Positions 23,673 through 38,600 of a DNA stretch of 64,000 nucleotides are shown here, piece after piece (the first letter of the stretch is position 1; each line of letters begins with the position of its first letter). Source of the DNA: Taeniopygia guttata (taxonomy: Eukaryota; Chordata; Aves; Passeriformes; Estrildidae); NCBI RefSeq assembly GCF_048771995.1, contig NC_133032.1:18181001-18245000 (forward strand), given 5' to 3'. The translations under genes and the position numbers were made by a program. The notes under the pieces were generated by a model. That model searched no databases. It was not told the origin of the DNA and saw nothing but the letters and a program-made list of their open reading frames with translations.

Positions 23673-26600
23673 CTAGATGGGGAATGCAAGGGAAAAGTTG
23701 AGCAACATGTGTCCAATTCATAAAATCATTTTCTACAATCCAAAAGCATTAAATAGCAATCAACATTGACATAAAGGGGTTTAATAACACTGTTGTAGTC
23801 CAGATGACTACAGCACCCTTGTGCTATGAAGAGGCAGTCAAGGAAGATGACAGATACCAAAGCAAAAACAGAACATAACTTGTTCTGGACAAAGCATTTT
23901 AGAGTAAGAGATCAGAGCCTCTCAAGCTCAAAGCAGGATGCTGAAGACACCCACTCCATTCCAATGTGGTATGGAAACTGCATGGAGCCCTCCTGTTCTG
24001 GTAATGGCTAGTGGGGATCCTGGAGCTGCCAGGTCTGAACTTCTTACAAGCACCACTGCTAGGAATGCATGAGTACAGAAAGGTAAAATTCCTAAATAAG
24101 ACTTAACGAGCATGTACAGCAAACAGTGACTTCTAGCACTATTACTTTCATCTCAGTTCCTCAAAACCAAAATTCTTCTAGGATTTACTGAATGAAGGAG
24201 CTTTCAGCACAGAGCAATGTAATTCTTGGTGAAGTAAGAAGAGTGGAGCTGGGCAAACACATCAGTTCAGCTGGCTAACACCAGTGTGAGCATCAGACTG
24301 CTCCACTGATAGGTTTTCACTGGCTACATGAACATCTTTCCAACAAGGTGGCAGTTGCTTAACTAAAGCTGAAATATGCAGACCTGCTGTCCCCCAGGAA
24401 TTACTTAACTAGAGGTTGTTCATGGCTTAAAGTAAGATTTTCAATGTCAGAGCTCTGGTTTTCCATTTCTCTAAACATAATTTGTAAAAGGCCCTCATTT
24501 ATTTACCTTTTTTTTCAAGAAAATTATTCAATTACTATTCAGAATTACTGTAATAGATTATTTTGGATTGGTTTCTTAATGCATTATCACCATCACTGCT
24601 GCCTCTTCACAGATAACTGCCTTTGTTACTTATGTGAGGCCTTTAAGCCTAACACAGTAATCAGGTTAGAAAACTAGAAGAATATAAAAAATAGACAAAG
24701 GCAAGATGGAGAGCGGCAGGAAAAAATTCAGCTCCTGCAAATTTTCACTTTAGTTTTTTGAAATATGATTCAGATTTATGGGCACTCCACCAAGCAATCA
24801 TCTCTTGTATTAATAGCATAAAGTAGAGCAGCAGCATGCTGGAAAGCATGATGACATTCTACAGTAATATATTTGAAAATAAATGTATTCAATTTTATTA
24901 TCAAATAGAAGGAAAACAAATATAAGCATAGGATTAAAAAAACCTACATATTCTCTGTATTAACAAAGTAACTTTTTGTTCCATTGAAATATCCAGTTCA
25001 TGTACATTACACAAGTTGTTCTTACTGAATGTATACGAACAGCATTCATATAAATATACCTGACTCTTTTGTGTGACTAAATATATATTCTATTATTAGC
25101 TTTAAAAAACCTTTTCCTTAGATAAAAGTTAATCATATTCACACAACTGGACAAAAAGTTAATCACATTCACACAACTGGACACTGCCAAAAAGCCCCCG
25201 ACATTTACAGTAACACTTGTGAAAACAATTCCTGTTGTAGATCCATGGCTCAGAATTGTCCATTTTTGAACAGCTGAATCATGCGGTATCAAACTGCACA
25301 CAGAGGCAAACAGTGACTTACTAAACATGAGGAAGTTCTGACTGAGAAATGTTTCATTAAGGCTTATCCACAAACAACTTGTTTTATTCTTTCTACGTGT
25401 TTTTCAATATACTCTTTTTGAAAAAAAATTAAAGCTTCTATTGAGTTATAAACACCCTACCGGTGTAGAAACAAGTAATAATGGCCATTTGTTCAGATGC
25501 TATTGTACTGCCTTCTCCAAAATGCTATAGTCATCCAAAAAATATCATGCTTTGTTTTTCAGGTGCTTGTCATACTAACCTGTAACTCTGGAAGGGACAA
25601 TAATTCTTCCCAAACTTGCTCTATGTTCTGCATATTCTCTGCATCAGTGGGTTGTACTAGATCAGGAGATTCAGGTGGCTGAATTTGATCAGAGGAAACA
25701 AAGGGTGGGTTGCTATTGACCTGAGCAGGAGCCACTGACTGAAATGCAGCTGAAGAAGCCTGAAGGGTTTAAACAAATAATTAAAAAGCCGAACAAAACA
25801 ATGACAACTAAAAAACCCACTCAAAAAAACAGATGTGCATCTTCTAAAGCAAAAACCTAGTTTTTGGAGTTCTACCATTTCTGCAGAACAAACCGATTTT
25901 TCTTAAGGAAAGCAGTTTTTTAATACAATGGAATATTATAAAAACAGGCTCAGGTCTACTCACTGCTTTATGCCAGCTGGAGCCAGCTTGAGAAGAAAAC
26001 TCAGATCATAAATTAGTCTTATGCTGAAGACAAATCTTATAGAAGACATGAGACTGACCCCATGGAAAACCACCCATGAAACCACTGAACTGTGCATTTT
26101 ACCTCATGCTCATCTATAAACGGGAATGCTTCTGCCAAGAGCTGCATGCAGTCATCAAAGGACAAGGCCTCTGCTTCTTGTTTTGAAGGCTCTGTGGTCT
26201 AAATAGGAAAGTTATGAAAAAAGGTTACTGCATCTTTGAGTACAAGAAGATCATCCAATACAGCAACACATGCAAATTCATTTTAGGCAGCCACTAGTAT
26301 TATGCTTCCTGTGAATGGAAAGGGTTAAACACACTCAAACCACTGGAGTTTACCTGTGAGAAAGCAACGGGTGGCTCAGGATTTTCTGACTGAATGCACT
26401 GAGCTGGCTGCACAGGAACAAATTCACCTGTCTCTTCATCTAACTCCAGCTGAGCCAGCAAGGCTTCCTCCTGCTCTTTTTGGAGCTGCTCTTGTCTTTC
26501 CTTTTCAAGTTTCTTCTGCTTCTCAAGTTCATACTCCTTCTGCCGCTGCCTGGAATCAAAAACTTCACGTCTTGCCCCAAGGTCTATATCTTGCCTCCAA

Positions 26601-29600
26601 AGGATGTCAATCAAGTTCATGTCCTGCAACAGAAATGCTTTTTTTAAGCAAGTTCCTCCCAGGCAGAACTGGTTTAGAACAACAGCAAAGCGTTAAATCT
26701 CTATGTCAAATGGGTAGACTTATATAACTGAAGCTTATTCTCTTAATCCTACAAAATTACCAAAATAAAACATGGCTCTATATGACCTTTTTGAAGTGTG
26801 TGATCTGATGGTTTGGTTTCTGTGGCTCACACACAGGCTCGCAGAAACCAAGAATTTATTACAATTGGTAAGGCAATACAGAGGATAAATATATTATTCT
26901 TTTTTGACTTGTTTCCTAGAAAACATAAAGATACAGAATGAATTTGTCACAAAGTAATTTTTAGGAGAAAAGAGAGAAATTGACCATGAGAGAATATGAC
27001 CATGTAAATTTTTTTTCACATGTTCTTGTAAAACTGAAAAAGCTGCCTAAAAACATGATGGAGGCTTCCTGAAGTAACCATAATAGCCATACTGGAAAAT
27101 GTATTTTGGATTAGTAATGTTCCATTCTGGTATTAATCTTAAAGATCAGCAGAACAGAGCTTCAGAGCTGCAAGAGCATCTGATTTCAAACACACCAAGT
27201 GATATAACATCACTAGCACTAAAGAAAATTATTAAGACTATTAGTAAAACATTGTAATTTAAAGCTTAGTCTGTGCTGATGTCCTAAATGTGGCTGGTTT
27301 GGAGCACCTGAGTATAAACAGTGGTTGCAGGGTCTCAAATAGTGTTAATGTGTCGGCCCCTGGCTCATCACAGAGTCCAAACGGAATTCTGCTATTTAGG
27401 AAAGAACAATTGCTTAATACTATTTGCTACGGCTACAATTACTTTTAATTTATTGCATTGAGGTTTTTTATTGCAGGGAGGGGGGAAGGGCAAGGGGCTT
27501 AGTGAATTCTTTTGGTTTAGTTTTTTACTGTTCAAATCATCAGTATTCTTAGGGCTGAAGTCTAGAGTATTTTCTTCTATGAAGAAAACACTCTAACACT
27601 CAAAATGTATCCATTTGTATGCCTGCGATAGAGAATTTTAATACTTGCCAGCCATGTTTCTCAGATGGGTATTTGCCAACCATTTAGCTGGTGCCTGGAA
27701 GTTTTTGATATTACATCATGTTTCATTATGCTTAAAATCACCCTTTAGGGCAGCATGTGAAACTAATGTTCAGCGTTGGGCATCCTCATCAGATTAACAC
27801 TCTACAAGTAATACACCAAACACTGCATTTCACCTAAACAGAACCTTCCTGATTCATTCAGCAGCTCTACACCCAAGATAGAATTTTTTTGCCATCATAT
27901 CAAATTAAAACATTCTCTTCTCTCTGAAGGTTATTTTCAAATGGAGAAGCAAAGTAACCTGAATGCCAGCTCATGCGGCCATTCAAAATGATCACGTCTG
28001 TACAACAGTTATGGCAAAAAGCTTTAGGCCAAGTCCACATCTGAACAAACCAATTCAGTGTCCTCATTCCACGTGGCATGAACGACTTCTACTAATGACT
28101 AAAAAAATATATTTTCACTAAAATTTGGTAATTATGTAAAATATCTTTGTGTAACACAATGCAGGCACTTCCAAATCTAAAACATATTTAATATACCTTG
28201 CTGGGAGAGACCAAACTCAGCTTTAATAGCCAGCAATGAAGAAGCTGAAATTATTACCATGGCTGCCCAAGACAATGTTTGGTCTTTCCAGATTGGCAGG
28301 GTAAAATGAACTAATTAAGTTCTGCAGCAATTGGAGATACTGCAATATGGTATAGCTTCATTAAGGGCCAGTAGTTTACCAGCTGCTCAGTGCCTCCTTC
28401 TGCAGCAGATCCAAAAGTGTTTCCTAGTCTCTGAGCATTTGCAATATGTTCTAGATAAAACTGCAGGATCTGGATTTTAGGGCTCACTTCTGAATTATTC
28501 ATTTACAAAGCACCATTAAAAATGTGACTCAAAAGATTTTTTTGTGCATGTGTGTGTACAACATACAAAAATATCAGAACTGTTGCTCTGTTTCAGGTTA
28601 AATAATGAAAAAAAAAAGTTTTTCTTTCTGTAGCTACAGAAGGCAAAACACATTTTCTTTAAGAAGAGAATCCATGCAGCCTTAGTACAAAAAGGTAAGA
28701 CCCAGCTATTACCTCTTTCAGCCATTCTAATGGCAACATTCATTATCAAAGTAAGTAACTTTGGGTGCTGCCTCCTTTGTGGGATGAGATGCCTCCAAAG
28801 ACACCAGTTGACCAAAGAAAATGCTGTGGCTGTACACCACTGCCTGTCTGTGTGTGCAGCAGTCAGTTCAGGATTCTTTTCTGAATGAATATGCTTGCAT
28901 AGTTATCAAGATAGTCAGGATCTTAAGCTGTTGTTTGACAAATATGACAGCACTGATTGGCTCCTGTCATCATTTTTCAAGGGACCATATTTAGGTCAGT
29001 GTCTTATCTCTAGCAGAGAGTTGAGCTTTGCCAAACAGTGTCATGCTCTACTCTGGAGGGCACTGCTTGTCAGGAGCACTTTAAAATTTTATTTAGTTGT
29101 GCTAGTGACACTTAAAACCAAAAGGATGGGTTGTTTTGTTTTTGTTACCATGTAACTGGAAAAGAGCTTTCCTATTTTCAGTTTGAAAAGTTGTACATAA
29201 ATACAGCAATATTAGTCTTTGAATAACAATTCAACTAATTACTATTAACATAAATGTGCTACATGGAGGAAGTGTTCATCTGGTCAATATGCTGATATGT
29301 AGTACCTAACAGCACACTGACTTAAATATTAACCTGCTACTTAATACTTATCTAAAATTTTAACCAATGCTTTTAGTAATACTTCCCTTTTCAAGAAAAA
29401 AAAAAGTATTCTGGTTATTAGTCCAAAGCCTCAGGTTAAAGTTAAGGGAGTCAACATTGACAAGTGATTCACTAAGGAATGAATCACAACCACAAGCACG
29501 CGGTAATGGCAAAGAACTCTTAAAAAAACCCTCACAGTCTAAAGCAAACATTTTGCAATTTTGTTCTTTTAGCCTCCCCACAGTCTTCCTCTTTATTTTC

Positions 29601-32600
29601 CTGCCTTGCTGAACACCAGCACACACATACACAGAGGTGCCCACACAGGCAGGCATTCTACCTTAGGTTCTCCACTAAAGCAATTTTCCCCTTCTACTGT
29701 TAAAGTATCCCAGAAGTAACCATGTACTCCATGCCTGGAGTGTTAAAACTAGAGCTATTAAAATGTGTTCTCTCCTGTGCAAGAGCGACCAGCTGATTTT
29801 TAGATGCCTCAACATGACCTGCTGGTTTCAAAAAGACTCATTTGGAAGGACAAATGAGCACAGACTGGCATCCAAACTGGAACACGTGCACCAAGAGTCC
29901 TGTGAAAGATTCACCTGACCCAGAGCTGGCTGCTGCCCTTCAGAGCCAGGCTGACCACTTCCCAATATCAGACACATCCACTGCAAAGGCACAGCCTCAT
30001 GTGACAGCCTCCACAAGCACCCACTTGTTCTTCCCTCCATTGTGCAACTCCTTGGATTGCATCAGAGGAAATGATGGGCTTGGCAGAGAGCTCAGCCTGT
30101 GCCCAGGAGGGAGTGCAGCCGGTGCTTCCCCCGCGCCTGGAGCTCAGCTCTTCCCCTCCCAACACCAACGCCTTGGCCAAGGGCAAATGCACTATGGGAT
30201 TCAATTTGTGTATTACTGATCCAATATTTCTAACTGGAGAAAATGGCATGGGTTTAAGACTTTTCCCAAGCAGACAAACAGTGATTTGATTTTGGTTGAT
30301 TTTGGTTTGATTTTCTTTGCAATTTTGAAGACAGAGAATCAACTTCTCTCAACAGAAGACATGTTTGCTTTCCCATGATCCATGTAAGCAGGAGCTGCCT
30401 TGTACCAATGGTTTTTCTGTTCATTTAGAGATATGCTCTTCCAACCACATTGATAGCTTAGTTTGGACATATAAAGGCACTTTTAATAAGATAAACATAA
30501 ATGTTAAACAATTCACATTAAGCCACCATCTGGCCCCCAATGGAAATTTTCATGTTTTAGATTTACATATCAGCATTTGCCATCTGGGCAGAATCTGTTA
30601 TACATTTTATGAGAAAATCTCTGACTACATTGTAAAGTTTGACAATTAACTCTTATTGCTCCTAAGCAAACATTTGCAGAAGGGTAAACAAAGGAAAGAG
30701 ACCCTGTTTTCATGTTACTTTCACAAACTGACTTCTGCGCTTTAAACAAAATGCTAATCTTTTGTTTCATCCCTGTCTGGTTTATCTGACTGGTTTTGGT
30801 GTTGTTTGGAATATGAGCCATTTACAGGTAGCCTTACTAGAATGGAAACATCCAGCAGCCCAAGTGTAAGCAGAGAAACACCTTAGCACCTTTAACCCAC
30901 TGTAAGTTATCTCCTGGATCCAGAGCACATTGTGATGTTGGTGCATTTACTTCTCAAGTGATGCCTTTTGCATCATAAATTGAGATAACCGGAACAAAAT
31001 CTCCCACCAGACAGATCTGCTTTCCTTTCCCATGATCTGTTAGCAACTAACCCCACGAAGACAGATGATTTCCCATGCCAGCAGGAGTCAAGAGAAGAGC
31101 AGCAGAATCAATGGCTAATGCATCCAGCAGGGAGCTCAGGTCGGCACTGCACCAGGAGCAGGGAAGAATTCCTACAGCTTACCCACAGAAAGAAACAGGA
31201 CTAAGTATCCCTGACTTCTTATGTTTTCCAGAAAGAGAAGGGAATGAAGAAAAAAGCACCTTACATTTCTGATTTAATAAAAAAAAAACATGTTGGAAGT
31301 GAGACAGGCTCAAGGACCTCAGACACTTCAAGGCAAGAATGAAAAGGAGGCCAACAATAAGGCAAGTACATGAGGAGCTGGCAGCATCTTCTCAGTTAAG
31401 AAAAGCTCAGTGGAAGCAACAGCTGAAGGTTTTCACCTCATTATCCTCTGGAGGAACTGATTTTGTTCAAGTAGTTTTCAAGAATTATTTATAAATAATT
31501 TAATGTTTTCAGATGATCTCTGGACTCTCCATAACTACCGTTTTGTTTTCTAAATATTTTTCAAGGTAAGTTAATTACAGAAGAAAATTCTGGACACATA
31601 AGCCTTATGCTTGGGGCACAGCAGCAGGAGCAATACTCTCATCATTGGCTCAATCTCATAATCAATAGTTAGAAAGATATATCTGTGTCCTTTTCCCACC
31701 ACATCTGGTCTGCTTTGAAGTGACCATTTACAGTACAACAGATCAGGGGATTCCTGCTCAGTGCTGCAGATCTTTCTGCAGAAGACTCTTCCACGATCTC
31801 AGACACTCCAGAAGCAGCTGTGCTTTTCTAAATTGTTTAATCAATATATATTTGAGATAGTGGGTTTAAAATAGTAGTTTAGTAGGAGTTTAATACAGAT
31901 TGCTGGTTGCCAGAGGCTGAATGGGATCTGGACTGATCCCACCTCAACGTACTTAAAAAAAAATTAAAATATATATATATAAATCCCAAATCCATTGTCT
32001 CCTTTGAACAGCTTACAGAAAACAAAATCTTAAGTTTGACATTGGTACATATTTTCTTTGTCCAGTACCTAATTTTTCCAAAGTTATCCTCCTCTAGTAC
32101 TGAGGACCAGATCTATCATGCATTTTATCTGCTCCAAATTATCTTATTTCTGCCTTAGACCTTATTCTTTTCCTTATGACTAACACAGTAAACTGATAAC
32201 AATGCATTTTCTTGAATAAACTGAATGATGCTCATATTTACAAGTGCTACCATGGCTGCTCAGAAAAAGCTAAAAATGGCCATGGTTGTCATCCCACTTC
32301 TTCAAACTTAGTCCTAAATCTCTTGACATCCCAGAGTGCTTTCTGAATCATCTGTATCTACAGCAATGAGCCATACATGTTTTCAGAACTTTGCTGTTTT
32401 AATTAAATAGGTTCTGTTTTTCCCTTTCAGTCTTGATTTTATAGTGTTAACCCAATTTTCACTTTTCTACTGTATATCTGGTAAGTAGTGTTGCAGTCCC
32501 TTACACTCCAATTCTGAATCATTCATTCAGCTTAACGGAGTTGACTTGCTATTTCTTTATCTTGCATCAGCAGCATTACAAAATTAAGTCAATATGCACA

Positions 32601-35600
32601 AAAAGTTAATATGTATTCAAGTTACAATCTATTACACAAGTTGCATAATGAACTTGGGAGGCTGGCAAAAATACAGGATTGTTTACCAAGAGTGGGTCAG
32701 TACGTCTATTTGATTTTGTTTGATACATCAAAAAAATTCTGTTGTGCTGCCCCAGCAAGTAAAGTGAGCAATTCTGCTGTGGCTGATTTTGAAGCTGTTG
32801 TCTAATGTCCATGTACTGCACCACATAACTCCATTCTGAAAGGTATTCAAACAGCAGCCATCTCAGACCAGCTTTTCCTGAAACAAAATATGGCTTTAAT
32901 GCCTTTATTTGTGTTTGGAGGGTTTTTTCTTCCCAAGTTAATACAGCATCATAATGAAACAGGCATTTATTGAATTTTGTCATTTATACACCACCACCAA
33001 CCCAACAAAACCCTATATGTAAAAAAATAATGTGAAAAAAATATTGCTGATCTTTTAACCACAGGAATACATAAGCCTTTGCATCCCACTTTAATTTAAC
33101 AGGTAACTGTTTTTCCAATACTGTAGGTTCAATATAGAAAATATTATCTTTTAAGCTATTCTGCTACACCCAGCCAAACATGTACTCTGCAGACATTGCC
33201 ACAGGATACTCACTAGTTTATACACAAGAGGATTTGTTTATAATAATGGCTCAGTCATCTGGGAAACATGATCCAGTCAAATTATAGCACATTATTTTAT
33301 CCAATCAAACAAAAAAAAAATCAGGAAGCAAAATGAACACAGAAACAGAGTAAAGAACCTAAAAATCTGCAAATAACATTAGGTTGTATAAATCTTGGGT
33401 TATAACCTATTAGCCACTATTTGATTTCAACACCTTTTGGAAAAGCATGTTTCAAACCAAACATGAAAACTGTGTGTTTGTTTGAGGGTCCATATATTCT
33501 CCAGGATTGTATCTTTCTTGTACCACACGTTTTCACTGCATTGGCATCTTAGTTTAAAATCCCCATTTCCAGCTGTCGTTCTGCTGATGGCCGGGCAAGT
33601 TACAGGGACAGCACCAGCTGGGTCACTACAGCTGCAGCACGGCTGGATGTGGACACTGCACACTCTGACACTACCGGAGCACGTCTTGTCAACTTCCACC
33701 CTGCTCATCTCACAAGCAACTTGCTTTGAAATTGTTGTTTGTGGACCAAACTACAGTGGCAAGCAACTGGAGTGCCTGGGTGAGTTAGAAAGCAATGAGG
33801 CTCACCCAGTGTCCTGCCAGCACATAACCAGCAGCCCTCTTTCAGAAACAGACAGCTACTGTGGCTGCATCAAGGAAATTCCACACAAACACCTCATCAG
33901 GCAGGAGCATTATCTTAAGACTAAAAGCTTAAGAATAGGGTTATATTGCAGGGAACAGTGTTTGCTCCAGATGTGCCTACATCTGGCAGAGTATATAGGT
34001 ACACAGTTCCCTCTGCACAGTCTGTGGGGCACAGGTGTTAAACAGTGAGCCAGTCCTGCAATTAACGTGCCCTTTTCACATACATAATCCATATAGACAG
34101 CACTGGGAATTCAGTCAGTGCACAATTCTTGCAGGGTGTTTTTTTTGTTTTTTTGGGGTTTTTTTTGAGTGTTCAACCTCCAATACACTTTTTGATTAGT
34201 TTCTGCAAGGGGAAAAGAAACCAAACCCAGAAAATGGGCCAAAAATACATTACTATTCAACTGCTCACCACTGGGCAGTACAGAATCATAACAGATTTGA
34301 GAAAGGGATACCCAGAAGGGCACATTTTTGCTTTGCTGGCAATATCTTTCCAAAAGAGTAATTCTTGGTTAAATGGCACTATGAACTTAAGTTGACACTG
34401 CGAACAGCCTTCACTAGTGACATACTTCAGTCAGTAAGAATACCATTCAACTGTGCACTGTTGGCCAAGAACACTCTGCCTAAATTTACTCAAAGCATCA
34501 TAGAAATCATTATTTAATTTGCATGAAAAGAGTTCATATAGCTTTTCCTTCTTCTCTAACCACACCAAGATATACGAGTTATCCTTCATTTCTTAAGCAC
34601 TCGTAATCCACACATTTATCTGCAAAAAGCAAGCCTCTAGAAATCATCAGCCCCCAAAAGCACTTTCACATCAAGGTCCTGCAAAGTTAAACAACTAATT
34701 CAGAAAGCTCAAAAAGGGCCAACAAGTCAGGCGTCTGCATGTCAATCTATCATTTCTGTCACAATGACAGCTTTTGCTTAGAAAAGGTAAACCCACCGAG
34801 GAAGTGAACAATAACAGGGTAGAAAACTAAAGCTTTGTCTATGTGGCGCATTCCAACCCTCACTTTTCAATTTATAAATTCTGAAAGCAAAAGGATCTTC
34901 CAAAGCATAAACCAGAGCAGGTAAATGGTTTTATACCTCTTGCCAAAATAATGCTCAATGTCTTCCAAAGAGCAACAAAACTGCAAAACTCAACTGTCCT
35001 TCTATCCAAATCAAGAGCCTCCACCACCCGCCCCTCTCCTTGGGGCTTTTTCCATGTCTGTCCCCTTGGAGTATACAGGAGACTCATAGCCCGTTTTATC
35101 AAAAACTCTCATCCCAAGCTTCATTTTGAATTTAAGATAATTCTGTGGGTCTGACCTTAGTGACAGTTTCAGAATAATCTGAAGCACTCCATTCACAGTT
35201 TTGTTATTTAAGTGGCTTCCATTCTTAACTTCGCCAACAAAAAGAAACTTGGAGAGATGAAAGAGGTCAGAGATGTATGCACCAGCTGTCAGCTGAGCTA
35301 AGACTCCCAAGTGTGGTCAGTGCAGACTGGACTCCTGAAGTGGTTGATGATAAAGGATTACAAATCAAGACAGAAAACATTCCATGGTACTATAACATTT
35401 CACTGAGTCACAACAATTCATACTAGCTGAAGAATTAACCTGATAACATTCTAGTTTGAATACTAAAACCAAAATAGAAAGCACAATATCAGAAGTCACT
35501 GTGATGGAATTCTCCATGTTACACAGCTATAAGGCACATTAATACAATGTGCATTTCCATAGCCAAATAATTAAATTTAAATAACTTGGAAGACAAGCTG

Positions 35601-38600
35601 TCAGAAATACTGATTTAGATTCAAATATAAGTTCTGGTTTTCATATTATGTTTTTTACTAGCACCATTTTTGTTACTAACTTACTTTTATTTTCATCCTT
35701 TGGCATCTTAAATCCTACGTGTTTCAAAAGTTTATGCATGTTTGTTTGATTTCTTTTACAAATATCAGCGGGACAATCTTCCAGAAATTCCTCAGTTGAC
35801 ACAGATCTCGAGACCCATCTACAGCAGAAACAAAGCCAAGTGTGAATATAATTGTGTGTCATACGCAAGAAAACATGTCCATGCATCTCATGTCAAGTAA
35901 TTCACAATAGATTGCACCAGGGTCTACAGTACACTTGTACCAAGAACATGTATTATCTGCAATGGCGCAGACATGTCAGTGACTCCCCCGTGACAGTGGT
36001 GAAGTCAAGCATTAGTGTCACAAAATGGGGCAGAACACCCCTACTGACAGGTCTTGGATGACCTCTGCTGCTACAGTCTCCGTGTTCTCCTTCCAGCCAC
36101 GAAGCATCCGAAAATCTTACCCTTCTGAGCTGAGCTGCAGCAGCCTTCAGAGCCACCCATTCATCCCAGCCATCCTCTCTTGCCCATTGTTCTGCTACCC
36201 AGCTGATTGTGGAACGCGTCATCTGGTCACATAACTGCCCACAATCCAACTGGAAATACCCTGATTTAGAACGAAATTCTGTCTAGCAAACAGCTCCTGA
36301 AGGCAGAAAGCAGCAATGATGAAGTGCCCCTGCCCAGGTGGCTGGCTGCAGAGCAGACATTGAAACTGGCCCTCTCACACGGGAGCAGGCAGCATTCCCA
36401 GGGGCACACCTGCACCAGCCACATGCTGCCTTGGAATTCTGAATGGGGATCCCCCTATGGGGAGCCCAGGCAGCACAGGAAGCTTTCCACTCCAATTACA
36501 GAAATAAGTAGGAGGATACTCATTTTACCACAAGGTTTCAAACAAACAACAAAAAAAACCCCACAATATTTTTATCATAGCTCTTTACAGCAAAATGGTG
36601 GCAATGACCTGAGCAGGAAGCAAATCAAAGTCACAGCAACTTTTCACATAACTCAGCTGTTGAAGTCACTGCTTTAACATTTCATAGGTATTAATTTTCA
36701 AACATGGCAAATAGACACACCCTTAATCATAAAAAAACCTCCTCTTATAGGCACACTATCAACCAAGCTCCTTCTGAGTCAATTACCCAAGAATACAAAC
36801 TTTGTTTCGCAAGCTGTCTCCAGGAGCAGAATTCTTGTTATACTTACAAGAGACAGCATGTAAAATCAATACAGCAAACAGCAATAAAACTTTGAAACTG
36901 CAAGACAGAAAGGGGGGCGGGGGGGGGATGGAGGGAAAAGCTGATATCTGTACATTTCATAGCAATACAGAAGATACTTCCTTAAAAGGTTTTAAAGAGA
37001 TGGTTTCAAACTGATCTTACATAACTCTGTTGCTGCAACTCCAATCATGAAGGAACTTTCTTTCCCTTTCTCTTCTCTTTTTTAACTAGATTGGTAATAA
37101 CACAGCAGAAGTTAGGCTAAAATTCTAACTGCAAGACACGTACAAGGTTGAGTGGTTTCAACTCCCCCAGTACTGCAACAGCATCCACAACTAAGACACA
37201 GCTTATGAAATGGTTTCGTTTTAGTTTACATTTAAAGCCAGAAAATATCAATTATCATTTACAGTACCTTCCAAGTAACTTTGCTAAATCAACACTCTTT
37301 CATATCCCTTCTTCCCATTATAAAAACTGCAGCAAATCAGGCAAAAATCAGAAATCTGAACAGACATAACAAAAATTTTCAACTGTATCTGTAGTGCATA
37401 AATTGCAGCCACATAAGTATTATTTTAAAGCTAAAACCTTTCTACTAGAGCTGTGCCAATTAGTACTTATGTTAGGGTTTAGTAATATACTACTGAGCAG
37501 CAGTTATACTCTGCTGGTAGGACAATGCTAACTTAACTTTGAATTATTAACACTCTTATTATTCCTAATAGCTTTCCAAGATCTCCAGAACATCATGTTA
37601 AAACATCTAAGTATTTTAAAGCGAATTTTAAAGTAAATATTAGCATATAAATTAAGAGGCAAATACAAAGCCAATGTATTGACATGTAACATTGGAAAAT
37701 CAATGTGTCACTGAAAGAAAACAGAAAATACTTCACCAAGAATTCAAAATGGCAAAAGACCGAAAACAGAAGATCCTTCATAAGATAAAGACACATGCCC
37801 CTCCCCAAATCAAATAATTAAACACTTTTATCTGTACTAGAGGTTGTCACAGATTGCTTGGCTACCCAAATTAATATTTAATTAAATATATGGTGCCAAA
37901 TTAATACTTAATTTAAATGTATGGTTCTGAGACACTTGGCTTCCATTTGAAATGGCCACTGTGGGCATACATATGTTCAAAGTCAAACTAAAGGAATATT
38001 AAAACAAGATAATATAATGGGGAATCTATTTTTAAATTTCCATATTTTAAAGAATAGTAAAGAAAAATTAAGAAATATGTATCTAGAAATCACAGATATA
38101 GAAAAATAGGTGTTGGTCTGATTGTTTTACTACTGTGCTGCACAGAGCAGTAACATGGCTCTTTACTTTAGAAAAGCTTAAGTGCTATAAGATAATTAAA
38201 TTCTTGCTACTGCTAGTTAATACGTGACTGTCACTAGCTTTGCTTTTCCCATACAGAAAGCAGTTACTGGGTAGGAAAGCTGAAAGTACACAATGCCTAT
38301 CATGAACTGAATGCATTTACCAGTATCTGTTCCAGATAAGCCTTCCACTGTTTTCAGCAGTTTTATGCACCACAGATTGCACTGCCACCTTCAGTTCTTG
38401 CCACTGGTTTAATTGTTTACCTTAATGAAACAAATATGCCATAAAAGAACTGCAGTTGAGCAACCCTGAGCAGCATTGTGGCTCACTGTATATCAGACAT
38501 CCTTGGATAACACAAATTCAAAGTCATGACTGCCAGCTCCTTCTCCATGACTTCTCATTGGTCATATTGAAAGACTTGCAGATGTAGCAAATGAAGTGTT

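Noticed and set aside
32606-32983. 125-codon open frame on the - strand in NFE2L2 intron 1
   Set aside because: An acceptor-like AG lies within it but there is no convincing donor, and the sequence resembles no family I know.
33482-34048. 188-codon open frame on the + strand in NFE2L2 intron 1
   Set aside because: Looks like a random translation with no motif, and it is antisense to the host gene without promoter or poly(A) signal evidence.
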